This document shows, one piece after another, positions 16,290 to 24,525 of a stretch of 37,090 nt of DNA. The DNA lies in NCBI GenBank assembly GCA_945485605.1, contig CALYSG010000001.1, forward strand, positions 1-37,090, given 5' to 3'. Each line of letters starts with the position of its first letter. Position 1 is the stretch's first letter. The DNA is from an uncultured Clostridia bacterium (GTDB taxonomy: Bacteria > Bacillota > Clostridia > Oscillospirales > CAG-272). The notes beneath the pieces are model-generated. The model searched no databases. It was given only the letters and a program-made list of their open reading frames with translations, and was not told the origin of the DNA. A program made the translations under genes and the position numbers.

Positions 16290-16324
16290 CCTCCGAATAT
16301 CCTTATAAAAAAGATATCCGGAGG
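16290..16324 (+). promoter_or_regulatory. Hairpin that sequesters the ribosome site of the 16333 gene
   Basis: CCTCCG (16290-16295) pairs with CGGAGG (16319-16324), extended after one mismatch by ATATC (16297-16301) with GATAT (16313-16317), around an AT-rich 11-base loop. The 3' strand contains the GGAGG that lies eight bases before the ATG at 16333. The structure could limit translation of the small membrane protein. There is no T-tract, so it is unlikely to be a terminator. Confidence 0.6.
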
Positions 16325-16332
16325 TCAACGCA

Positions 16333-16659
16333 ATGTTTGAGACCGTCTTTGCGTGTATTATGGCAATGCTTTCTGTGTTCGGGGCTTACTGCATGGTAAG
16401 GCTCCTTATCTCGGAACTCGTGTCGCCCTTTTCAACTGCGATAGAGATCTGCGATTCGGATGACGCCGAGAGCATATTCGAAAGGATCGGTGAGGCGTCA
16501 TTGCGCTTCCCGGAGGGCAGGATATGCCTGCTTGTCAATGAAAACAGTCCTGCAAGAGAGCTGTTAAGGACTCTCGATATCGGCAGTCGTGCGAAAATAT
16601 TCATTATAAAGGATCCTGCGGAGGAAAAAAGTGGCGGAGAGCGACAGTCTCGGCAATGA
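16333..16659 (+). CDS. Small single-helix membrane protein, unknown
   Basis: The product is 108 residues. One N-terminal hydrophobic helix (about residues 4-28) is followed by a soluble part with an ICDSDDAESIFERIGEASLRF helix and a central strand GRICLLVNENSPARELLRTL. The tail is charged (DPAEEKSGGERQSRQ). The pattern of strand, acidic residues and helix is vaguely receiver-like or Rossmann-like, but too short to assign. GGAGG lies eight bases before the ATG, inside a possible hairpin. Its 3' end overlaps the recD2 start by 29 bases, so the two are co-expressed. Function unknown. Confidence 0.75.
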   Translation: MFETVFACIMAMLSVFGAYCMVRLLISELVSPFSTAIEICDSDDAESIFERIGEASLRFPEGRICLLVNENSPARELLRTLDIGSRAKIFIIKDPAEEKSGGERQSRQ

Positions 16660-18850
16660 GCGTGTTGCCGGCAGCGTCGAGGAGATAATCTACTCGAACG
16701 AGGACAGCGGATATACGATATTCGACCTTGCGACCGGGGACGGTGACCTTATCACCGCCGTCGGTTATCTGCCGTTCCTTGCGGAGGGCGACAGCCTTAT
16801 CCTCTACGGCAGGTGGGTGCACAATCCGAGGTACGGAAGGCAGTTTTCGGTCGCGTCGTTTGAGAAGAACCTTCCGGCGGACAAGGCTTCGATGCTACGG
16901 TATCTCGCGTCACGCACGATCAGGGGAGTGGGGCCCAAGACCGCGCGCAATATTATCGACGAATTCGGCGAGGACGCCTTCGACGTGATAGAAAATCACC
17001 ACGAGTGGCTCTCGAATATCCCCGGTATCTCAAAAAAGAAGGCGCTCGAGATCCACGAGGATTTTTGCAAAAAGGCGGGAATAAGACAGGCGATGCTATT
17101 CTTCCGCGATTGGTTCGGGCCCTCCGCAACGGTCAGAATATATAAGAAGTGGGGCTCGCATGCGGTAGAGCTTGCACGGAAGAATCCCTACATCATCTGC
17201 GGAGAGATAGAGGGCGTCGGCTTTGAGCGTACCGACAGGATGGCAGAGAGCCTCGGGGTGGAAAAGTCTTCGCCGGACCGTGTCGATTCGGGGATACTTT
17301 ATACTCTTCTCAGAAATGAAAGACAGCAGGGGCATGTCTGCCTTCCGAGAAAGAAGCTGACCGCGGCGTCGGCTGAGCTGCTCTCTGTCAGCGAAGACGA
17401 TGCCGATGCTGCGATCGACCGCCTGCTCGGCTCGGGGAAACTCAAATACCTCCCGGCGGGAGGCGAGAACCTTATATATTCGGCGAAGGTATTCGACGCC
17501 GAACAGTTTATCGCCGCGAGGCTCGTCCTGCTCGACAAGCTCTGCGCCGCCGCAGATGTTTCGGATATAGAGAGGCTTATCGACCGATCGGAGATATACA
17601 GCGGGATAAAATACGCCGCGCTTCAGAGAAAGGCGATATCGAACACCCTGTCTTCGGGCGTGACGGTCATAACCGGCGGTCCCGGGACCGGAAAGACTAC
17701 GGTGATCCGTGCGCTTATAAGTATTTTTGATAATATGAAGCTTAAGGTCGCCCTTTGTGCTCCTACCGGAAGAGCGGCAAAGCGTATGTCGGAGGCGACC
17801 TCACACGAGGCAAAAACGATCCACCGACTCCTCGAAATGGGATATTCGGAGGACGACGGGCGTAACGATTTCAACCGGGACGGCGACTATCCGCTTGAAG
17901 AGGACGTTATTATCGTCGACGAAGCGTCTATGATAGACACCCCGCTGATGTACGCTCTGCTTCAGGCGATAAAGCCCGGTGCGAGACTCCTTATCATCGG
18001 GGACGCCGATCAGCTTCCGTCCGTCGGTGCCGGAAATATCCTTCGCGATATAATCGACAGCGGAAGGTTTCCGACAGTTTGCCTCAAGGAGATATTCAGG
18101 CAGGCCTCGGAGAGCCTTATCGTAACGAATGCTCACGCGATAAACGATGGCAGGATGCCCGAGCTGTCGGTGAAGGACAACGACTTCTTCTTCATATCCC
18201 GCCGTACCGACCGCGAAGCGGCACAGACGGTTGCCGATCTTTACGCAAACCGACTTCCGAAGGCTTACGGTGAGTCGGAGCGCGAAGGGATTCAGGTCAT
18301 CGCGCCATCGCGCCGCGGCGAGGCAGGCACGGAAAATCTTAACATTATTCTTCAGGCGGCGCTTAATCCTCCTGCACACGGTAAAAAGGAGATAAAGTAC
18401 CGCGATATACTCTTCCGCGAGGGCGATCGTGTCATGCAGACACGGAACAATTACGACCTTGAGTGGGAGAGTGACGATGATAAAAAAACGGGGCAGGGAA
18501 TATTCAACGGCGATATCGGCGTTATCCGCGAGATAAGGCGCTCGTCGGTGACGGTCGACTTTGACGGAAGGATCGTCGAATACGATCACGATCTGCTCGA
18601 GGATCTTGAGACAGCTTACGCCGTGACCGTGCATAAGAGTCAGGGAAGTGAGTACCGAACGGTGATAATACCGGTCTGCGCTTCGACACCGACGCTTTTG
18701 CTGACTCGAAACCTGCTTTATACCGCCGTAACCAGAGCACAACGGCGTGTAATACTCGTAGGACAGGAAGCAACAATCAAAAGAATGGTTGATAACGTCA
18801 GGCAATCAATGAGGTACACCGGGCTTATGCTGAGACTTAAAGAAAGATGA
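16631..18850 (+). CDS. recD2: RecD2-type ATP-dependent DNA helicase
   Basis: The product is 739 residues, normal for the RecBC-independent RecD2 of Bacillota. The start is GTG at 16631, with GGAGG six bases upstream inside the end of the previous gene. The N-terminal OB-like part (VAGSVEEIIYSNEDSGYTIF) precedes helix-hairpin-helix repeats (IRGVGPKTARNIIDEFG, LSNIPGISKKKALEI). The SF1B helicase core follows: Walker A GGPGTGKT (349-356), PTGRAAKRM, DEAS (430-433), GDADQLPSVGAG, FRQASES, GDRVMQTRNNY, VHKSQGSEY (His668-Gly672) and YTAVTRAQ. It unwinds DNA 5' to 3' and aids repair and replication-fork stability. It overlaps comF by four bases (ATGA). Its transcription probably includes the metK S-box promoter. 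Confidence 0.96.
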   Translation: MAESDSLGNERVAGSVEEIIYSNEDSGYTIFDLATGDGDLITAVGYLPFLAEGDSLILYGRWVHNPRYGRQFSVASFEKNLPADKASMLRYLASRTIRGVGPKTARNIIDEFGEDAFDVIENHHEWLSNIPGISKKKALEIHEDFCKKAGIRQAMLFFRDWFGPSATVRIYKKWGSHAVELARKNPYIICGEIEGVGFERTDRMAESLGVEKSSPDRVDSGILYTLLRNERQQGHVCLPRKKLTAASAELLSVSEDDADAAIDRLLGSGKLKYLPAGGENLIYSAKVFDAEQFIAARLVLLDKLCAAADVSDIERLIDRSEIYSGIKYAALQRKAISNTLSSGVTVITGGPGTGKTTVIRALISIFDNMKLKVALCAPTGRAAKRMSEATSHEAKTIHRLLEMGYSEDDGRNDFNRDGDYPLEEDVIIVDEASMIDTPLMYALLQAIKPGARLLIIGDADQLPSVGAGNILRDIIDSGRFPTVCLKEIFRQASESLIVTNAHAINDGRMPELSVKDNDFFFISRRTDREAAQTVADLYANRLPKAYGESEREGIQVIAPSRRGEAGTENLNIILQAALNPPAHGKKEIKYRDILFREGDRVMQTRNNYDLEWESDDDKKTGQGIFNGDIGVIREIRRSSVTVDFDGRIVEYDHDLLEDLETAYAVTVHKSQGSEYRTVIIPVCASTPTLLLTRNLLYTAVTRAQRRVILVGQEATIKRMVDNVRQSMRYTGLMLRLKER

Positions 18851-19575
18851 ATCAGACACTTGAAAATTTTCTTTGCGTATTTAAGTGCCCCGTTTGCCTC
18901 GACCCGATAAGGCTCGGGGACGAGGAGAGCACTCTCTGCCCGGTCTGCCGCGCGAAATTCGAGAGCGAAAAAAGAGAGATATGCGTTGATTGCGGGCTTC
19001 CCGCGCCCCTTTGCCGCTGTCACGGCGAGTTTATGCCGAGAGACGATAACGGCAGACTTGTAAAGCTTGCGTTTTACCGGGCGGGAAATCGCAGTGCGAT
19101 CGACAGACTGGTACTCAGAATGAAGCATTGTCTTGACGGACGTGCTTTTGACTTTGCCGCACGGCAGCTCGCGCCCGGGATACTCTCGGAGCTTGCCGAA
19201 AGGGGAAGTGAGCCTTCACGCGCGATAGTGACCTATGCACCGAGGAGTGCGCGCTCCGAGCGCCGCGACGGATTTGACCAGGGGCTCGAGCTGTCGCTCG
19301 CAATTTCACGTGTGACGGGTATAAGGCATGAGACTGTCCTCTATCGGTCAAAGCACAGCCGTATGCAGAAGAGCCTTGATCCGATTTCAAGGCACAGAAA
19401 TGCTGCCGAGGCTTTCCGAACGGCGAAGGATACCGACCTTGCCGGGTTCGATGTTATTCTTGTCGATGACGTTGTGACTACGGGTTCGACAATGAATTCC
19501 TGCATCTCTCTTTTGAAGCGTGCGCGCGCCGGGGCTGTGATCTGCGTCGCTTTGGCAAAGACGAGGACCTCATAA
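18847..19575 (+). CDS. comF: ComF-family phosphoribosyltransferase-like protein
   Basis: The product is 242 residues, normal for ComF/ComFC. An N-terminal zinc ribbon has Cys14-Pro-Val-Cys17, Cys31-Pro-Val-Cys34, then CVDCGLPAPLCRC. The phosphoribosyltransferase domain ends with VILVDDVVTTGSTMNSC (Asp207-Asp208 and TTGST 211-215), the PRPP loop. YAPRSARSERRDGFDQGLEL matches the usual ComF PKxxxxxRGFN(Q) block. ComFC is needed for uptake of transforming DNA in naturally competent Gram-positives, and occurs widely in strains not known to be competent. The ATG overlaps the recD2 stop (ATGA), so the two are translationally coupled. A terminator follows about 180 bases later. Confidence 0.94.
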   Translation: MNQTLENFLCVFKCPVCLDPIRLGDEESTLCPVCRAKFESEKREICVDCGLPAPLCRCHGEFMPRDDNGRLVKLAFYRAGNRSAIDRLVLRMKHCLDGRAFDFAARQLAPGILSELAERGSEPSRAIVTYAPRSARSERRDGFDQGLELSLAISRVTGIRHETVLYRSKHSRMQKSLDPISRHRNAAEAFRTAKDTDLAGFDVILVDDVVTTGSTMNSCISLLKRARAGAVICVALAKTRTS

Positions 19576-20292
19576 CAATACAGGGGGGATATCCGAAGAT
19601 TTTCCGCGAAAACTCGGGCTGCGTTTTTTGCCTGCGCCGCGAAGCGCCTTTGCACGTGGGTATCAGCCATGCACGGGAATTTTCGCTTGTGCTGACCTAA
19701 TACCTGCTCTCCGATCGTCGCGCGGAACATTTGTATGTCCCATATATGAAACAAAAAAAGCTCTTACGTAGGGGACGATCCCTGACGCAGGAGCTTTTTG
19801 CTGTTTAACCGCAAGAGATTTCGCAAATATATAGGAGAAATGTAAAATACTGTTACAAATGCAACATAAAAACAAATTTAGCTTTGATCTGTGCCGAAAG
19901 AGACAAAAAAAGAGCCGTTTTTCAGAAAATTTCCTCTGTGTCAAAGGTGTAGAAATTCAGGCTTCCGATTTGTGCAGTATGTACATCAAAACGAAGGTAC
20001 CGAATCGTTGCGCAGGCAACTAAGACGCGCATCGTCGGTAAATATAATTTACCTATCTGTGAGAGCCCGGATGGCTTTTGTTAAAAAAGAACAAAAAATG
20101 CTCTTACTGCTTGTAGAAAGCAGAAAAGTAAGCCTTTTTGAGTAAATACAGCTTACCTTGCGCGGCGGTTTGATGCGAAAGGTGAAAAATACCCAAAATC
20201 AAAGTGTTAAAGAAAGAATGAACGGGTGTTCATGAGGTGAGCAAAGTGCGGAAAATCGGTATAAAGCGCAGTTTTCGGTCACATTTAGTTGC
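19576..20292. other. Gene-poor 0.7 kb stretch between comF and the transport operon
   Basis: No convincing gene was found. 19580-19700 is GC-rich and stays open for about 55 codons in the frame beginning CTCATAACA (…GCVFCLRREAPLHVGISHAR…), but lacks a start codon and ribosome site. From 19800 the DNA becomes AT-rich. It holds a 17-base palindrome GGTAAATATAATTTACC (20037-20053) and a nested stem-loop with a T-run (20103-20139). A further inverted repeat GTAAGC/GCTTAC lies at 20128-20156. These look like a regulatory region or decayed DNA rather than coding sequence. Confidence 0.55.
19755..19799 (+). terminator. Terminator after the metK-recD2-comF transcript
   Basis: A 15-base arm, AAAAAGCTCTTACGT (19755-19769), pairs with 19785-19799 ending GAGCTTTTT, with one mismatch and one wobble pair. 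A 15-base loop separates the arms. The A-run and T-run on either side make it usable from both strands. It is the first good terminator after 15076 on the plus strand. Confidence 0.75.
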
Positions 20293-20321
20293 TTGACAAG
20301 TTTTTTTGATTGTGATATTAT
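20293..20321 (+). promoter_or_regulatory. Promoter of the transport/DUF5696 operon
   Basis: TTGACA (20293-20298) and TATTAT (20316-20321) with a 17-base spacer; an overlapping TATAAT at 20319-20324 would give 20 bases. It is the only strong promoter seen for the seven genes from 20585 to the window edge, and leaves a leader of roughly 250 bases. Confidence 0.8.
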
Positions 20322-20350
20322 AATGCCACAAAAAATACCGACCGTATATA

Positions 20351-20377
20351 TCGCCTCCCGGAGTCGCCGGGAGGCGA
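20351..20377 (+). other. Strong hairpin near the 5' end of the long leader
   Basis: A perfect 11-bp GC-rich stem (20351-20361 with 20367-20377) has a five-base loop AGTCG. It lies about 25 bases after the predicted transcription start and is not followed by a T-run. A 5' mRNA-stabilising hairpin is the simplest reading. The rest of the leader to 20570 was not recognised as a known riboswitch. Confidence 0.6.
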
Positions 20378-20584
20378 TGCGGATTCTTCCGAAGAAAAAG
20401 GTGATCCGACGCGCTCCGGCGCGGTATGATACGGACGTTTCTGCGTTTGCACGCCTCAGACTCCGACCGGGAGATCTCCGAAGTCGCGGAGGGACCGGAA
20501 AAGAACGGCGGCGACGGACGCGGGCTTTTATCAAGTCGTTTGCCCGAAAGGCGAACGCAACTATCTGTCAGGAGGAAAATCCAG

Positions 20585-23500
20585 ATGAAGCAAAACCTAT
20601 TCAGGCGAATTCTTGCGTTAGTATTGGCGCTTTCATGCCTTGCCGGATGCGTCGTCGCGGCTTCTGCCGCAGAGACGTCATCGGGAAGCACTTCGGGCGG
20701 CTCGACGACCGATACGACGCTTGCCGACGTAAGGGAGCTGCTTAACGCACTCTCCTACGCCGATTATTCGACGAAGGAGCCCTTTGCGAGTGCAAAACCG
20801 GGAAGAGAACCGATAGTTATCGACGCGCTCAGCTACAATGCCGAAAAGACCGACTCGAAGGTATACCGTGTTAAAGTCGATGAAAAGACCGGTATTGCCA
20901 CAATAGTCGATGCTTCCTATGTGCCCGCCGAGGGCGAGTCGATCGGACTCTTCGTCGGTGACTCGGGCGAGCTTGCTTATAAGCTCAATATACCTTCGAC
21001 CGCAAAGTACAACATTAAAATAGAGTACTACCCCGCGCTTGAACTCGTGGATGCCGAGGGCAACTCGATCTCCACCGACAAGTCGGGTTCCATTGAGCGC
21101 ATACTTAAGATAAACGGTACGATACCCTTCTCCGAGGCGCGCTACCTTGTGCTTCCGAAGATATGGAAGAACGTCTACACGATCAAGATGGAGACCGTTA
21201 AGACGAATGTTGCCGCCGACGGCACCAAGACCTACGAGTATGCCGATGTTACACCTTACATAGAGAAGGCGGAGAAGTGCGGCATAAAGTACACCGTCGC
21301 CGCAGACCGTTCCTCGATAACACTTGAATTACCCGAGGAAGGCTGGTCGCTCGATACCACGGGAAAGATGCAGGAGAATGCCCTTCGCCTCTTCACGCAG
21401 GATATCGACGGCAACGAGATCCGCAGCAACATGATACGCGTCCCCGAATGGCTCGAGTATAACTGCAAGGATGTCGACGGCTTCTATTCAAGGAACTTTG
21501 AGTTTGTATTCCTGCCGGGTGCAAACGAGATAAGCCTTCTCGCGAAGAGCCAGGCGATGGTCATAAAGTCGATAACGCTCTGCCCCGCCGAGGATCGCCC
21601 GTCTTATGAGGACGTGAAGAAGAGCTATGCCGAGAAGGGCTTCACCGCCGGAACCGGTAAGCTGAAGTTCGAGGCGGAATTTCCCTTCGCAACGACCTCG
21701 CAGACGATCTATCCGATCGAGGATTCTTCTTCCGCGATCACCTCTCCCTCCGACACGTCAAAGACTATCCTCAACACGATAGGCGGAGAGAAATGGCAGA
21801 CCTCGGGTCAGAGGATCAGATATCGCTTTACTGTCGATAAGGACGGCTTATATAATATTGTAACCCGTTACCGCCAGAACGTTAACGACGGTATCTTCTC
21901 GTCGCGTGTGCTGTACCTTTACAGCGACGGACTTGATAAGGACGCCGACGGATATTACAACGGTGTTCCTTTTGCCGAAGCCACCAACCTCAGATTTGAG
22001 TTTTCGACCGATTGGCAGGTCTCTCCGCTCAAGTATGCAAAGGAGATCAAGCAGGAGGACGGCAGCTCAAAGTGGGAGAGCGTCAACCTTGAGTTCTACT
22101 TCAAGGCGGGCGTGACCTACACGATGGAGCTTGAGGTCGCCCTCGGCGACATGGGCTCGATCGTCAGCGCGGTAAGCACTTCGCTTACTAACGTAAACAG
22201 TTACTACCTTAATATATTGAAGCTCACCGGAGCCGAGCCCGACCAGTACCGCGACTACGGTTTCTACCGTATAATGCCCGATACCATGCAGGGACTCGTA
22301 GTTGAGTCGAGAAGACTCAGCGACATCTCGGCGGAGCTTAAGAATATCGCCGGTCAGAGCAGCTCAAACGCAGCTACACTTGATAAGATAGTCCGACTCC
22401 TTGAGGAGATGGGAACCGACGAGGACAACGTTGCAAAGAACCTTGACCAGCTGAAGACCTACATAGGTACTCTCGGTACATGGATCAACGACAATAAGAC
22501 TCAGCCGCTTCAGTTCGACTATTTCGTCGTTCAGGCTCCCGGAGAAGCGCTTCCCGCCGGAAAGGCAAACTTCTTACAGACGATCGGACACGAGTTCATG
22601 AAGTTCTGGTACAGCTTCTGGCGTAACTACAACCGCATGGGTGCGACCAATGCCGGTGAGAACGAAGAGGCTATCGATGTCTGGCTTGCCTACGGTCGTG
22701 ACCAGACACAGGTCATCAGAAGCCTTATAAACAATGACTTTACTCCCCAGACCGGACACCTTGTCAACCTTAAGCTCGTGGCGGGAGGCTCGCTGCTTCC
22801 TTCGATACTTGCCCAATCGGGTCCCGATGTCTATATCGGTATCGGTGAGGATAACATCATCAACTATGCTATCCGCGGAGCTCTTATGAATATAGAGAAC
22901 TTCGAAGGATTTTATGAGCTGACCGACACCTACCTGCGTGAGCATAAGACGGTTGACGATCTTATATATGATCTGAAGGCTCAGAATTATATAATAACCG
23001 GCGAAGCGGGTAAGGAGATCAAGGCTATGTCGACCGACGGCGTCGCGATGTACACGATAAAGTACAACGCCGACGGCTCCGGCGTATGCACCGACCGCGC
23101 GGGTAAGACATATTACAGCTTCACCGCGGAAGGATGGCTCTATGAGACCGGTTCGACCTTCAGCGGCAGGACTTATACCTATAAGTATCAGCTCGATGAA
23201 AACGGCAATAAGATAAAGAACGATAAGGTCCAGTTCAACGAGGCGGCGATGTATACGCTCGGACTTCCCGATGCCGACAACATCATGCACTACTACGGTC
23301 TCCCCGAGACGCAGACCTTCTCGATGATGTTCGTGAGAAACGACATCCTTGCAAACCTCGGGATAGAGATCCCGAAATCGTGGGACGACGTTCAGGCGGC
23401 AATACAGACGCTTGAGTCGAAGAATATGCAGATCGGTATGTCGAACGACTATAAGATCTTCCTCTATCAGAAGGGAAGCAAGCTCTTTGCCGACGACGGA

Positions 23501-24490
23501 ATGAGGATCAACCTTGACTCGAATATCGCGCTCGACTCCTTCGATTATATGTGTAACCTCTTCACGATGTATTCATTCCCGTATAAGTACGACTTCTCGA
23601 ACCGTTTCAGAACGGGCGAGATGCCGATAGGTATCGCGGGATACAACGGAACCTATAACCAGCTCATCGTTTTTGCGACCGAGATCCGCGGACTCTGGTC
23701 GTTCTACCCGATCCCCGGTATCGCGACCTACAAGACCGACGATGCGGGCAGATATGTCTACGAGGACGGCAAGAAGGTCGTTGAAAACATCAATAATGTT
23801 GCCGTTGCCACGGTTTCGGCTATCTCGATGATAAACGGATGCAAAAATACCGAGGCGGCATGGTCGTTTATGAAGTGGCACGTCGGTCCCGAATGTCAGG
23901 TCAACTACTCGAACGAGATGGTAGCTATACTCGGTGACTCGGCAAAGCACGCTACGGCAAACATCACGGCTCTCGAAAGTATGCCGTGGACGACCGAGGA
24001 GTATAAGCAGCTCTCGGCACAGTTCAACAACCTTGCGTCAATACCCAACTACCCCGGATCGTATATTATAGGCCGTTATACGAAGTTCGCATTCCTTGCC
24101 GCTTACGATAAGAACGCGAACCCGACGACCTCACTGCTCAAGTATATAAACACGATCAATAAGGAGATCACGAGAAAGCGCGATGAGTTCGGACTTGAGA
24201 CTCTTGAGATCGGTGAGACGCTTGCAAGCAAGAGAATAGCTCAGGCGGAGGCTAAGCTCGACTCGCTCAGCGACGGAGCAAAGGCTCAGTACAAGACAGA
24301 GATCGAGGCGCTCAGAAAAGCGATAGCGAACCTTGATTCACAGAAGGCAAGGGTATCGCTTGAGAAGATCGAGGCGCTTGAAGCGGCATCCGACGGACTC
24401 CGCGCGACGCAGTATTCGGATCTCTTTGAGGTCGCGGACTTCATCGATACTGCGGCAGCGGCTCTGAGAGATTACAGATTCTCGTATTGA
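20585..24490 (+). CDS. Giant extracellular solute-binding lipoprotein (ABC transporter, MalE/UgpB-like C-terminal part)
   Basis: The product is 1301 residues, about three times a normal binding protein. The start at 20585 has GGAGG nine bases upstream, and the signal peptide ends in a lipobox Leu-Ala-Gly-Cys. Residues ~50-650 contain two beta-rich blocks resembling carbohydrate-binding or jelly-roll modules (KYNIKIEYYPALELVD, and YRFTVDKDGLYNIVTRYRQN). A short helical stretch (SNAATLDKIVRLLEEM) follows. From about 697 (IDVWLAYGRDQTQVIRSLIN) the type 1 solute-binding fold starts: PDVYIGIGEDNIINYAIRGAL, an inserted Tyr-rich beta segment, YYGLPETQTFSMMFVRND (about 902), IPKSWDDVQAAI, and AAWSFMKWHVGPE. 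The end (~1209-1275) is a charged coiled coil. It is followed by two permeases. It probably captures a glycan or oligosaccharide; the substrate is unknown. Confidence 0.88.
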   Translation: MKQNLFRRILALVLALSCLAGCVVAASAAETSSGSTSGGSTTDTTLADVRELLNALSYADYSTKEPFASAKPGREPIVIDALSYNAEKTDSKVYRVKVDEKTGIATIVDASYVPAEGESIGLFVGDSGELAYKLNIPSTAKYNIKIEYYPALELVDAEGNSISTDKSGSIERILKINGTIPFSEARYLVLPKIWKNVYTIKMETVKTNVAADGTKTYEYADVTPYIEKAEKCGIKYTVAADRSSITLELPEEGWSLDTTGKMQENALRLFTQDIDGNEIRSNMIRVPEWLEYNCKDVDGFYSRNFEFVFLPGANEISLLAKSQAMVIKSITLCPAEDRPSYEDVKKSYAEKGFTAGTGKLKFEAEFPFATTSQTIYPIEDSSSAITSPSDTSKTILNTIGGEKWQTSGQRIRYRFTVDKDGLYNIVTRYRQNVNDGIFSSRVLYLYSDGLDKDADGYYNGVPFAEATNLRFEFSTDWQVSPLKYAKEIKQEDGSSKWESVNLEFYFKAGVTYTMELEVALGDMGSIVSAVSTSLTNVNSYYLNILKLTGAEPDQYRDYGFYRIMPDTMQGLVVESRRLSDISAELKNIAGQSSSNAATLDKIVRLLEEMGTDEDNVAKNLDQLKTYIGTLGTWINDNKTQPLQFDYFVVQAPGEALPAGKANFLQTIGHEFMKFWYSFWRNYNRMGATNAGENEEAIDVWLAYGRDQTQVIRSLINNDFTPQTGHLVNLKLVAGGSLLPSILAQSGPDVYIGIGEDNIINYAIRGALMNIENFEGFYELTDTYLREHKTVDDLIYDLKAQNYIITGEAGKEIKAMSTDGVAMYTIKYNADGSGVCTDRAGKTYYSFTAEGWLYETGSTFSGRTYTYKYQLDENGNKIKNDKVQFNEAAMYTLGLPDADNIMHYYGLPETQTFSMMFVRNDILANLGIEIPKSWDDVQAAIQTLESKNMQIGMSNDYKIFLYQKGSKLFADDGMRINLDSNIALDSFDYMCNLFTMYSFPYKYDFSNRFRTGEMPIGIAGYNGTYNQLIVFATEIRGLWSFYPIPGIATYKTDDAGRYVYEDGKKVVENINNVAVATVSAISMINGCKNTEAAWSFMKWHVGPECQVNYSNEMVAILGDSAKHATANITALESMPWTTEEYKQLSAQFNNLASIPNYPGSYIIGRYTKFAFLAAYDKNANPTTSLLKYINTINKEITRKRDEFGLETLEIGETLASKRIAQAEAKLDSLSDGAKAQYKTEIEALRKAIANLDSQKARVSLEKIEALEAASDGLRATQYSDLFEVADFIDTAAAALRDYRFSY

Positions 24491-24525
24491 CATAGCAACG
24501 CAAATAACGATGTAAGGAGATAATT

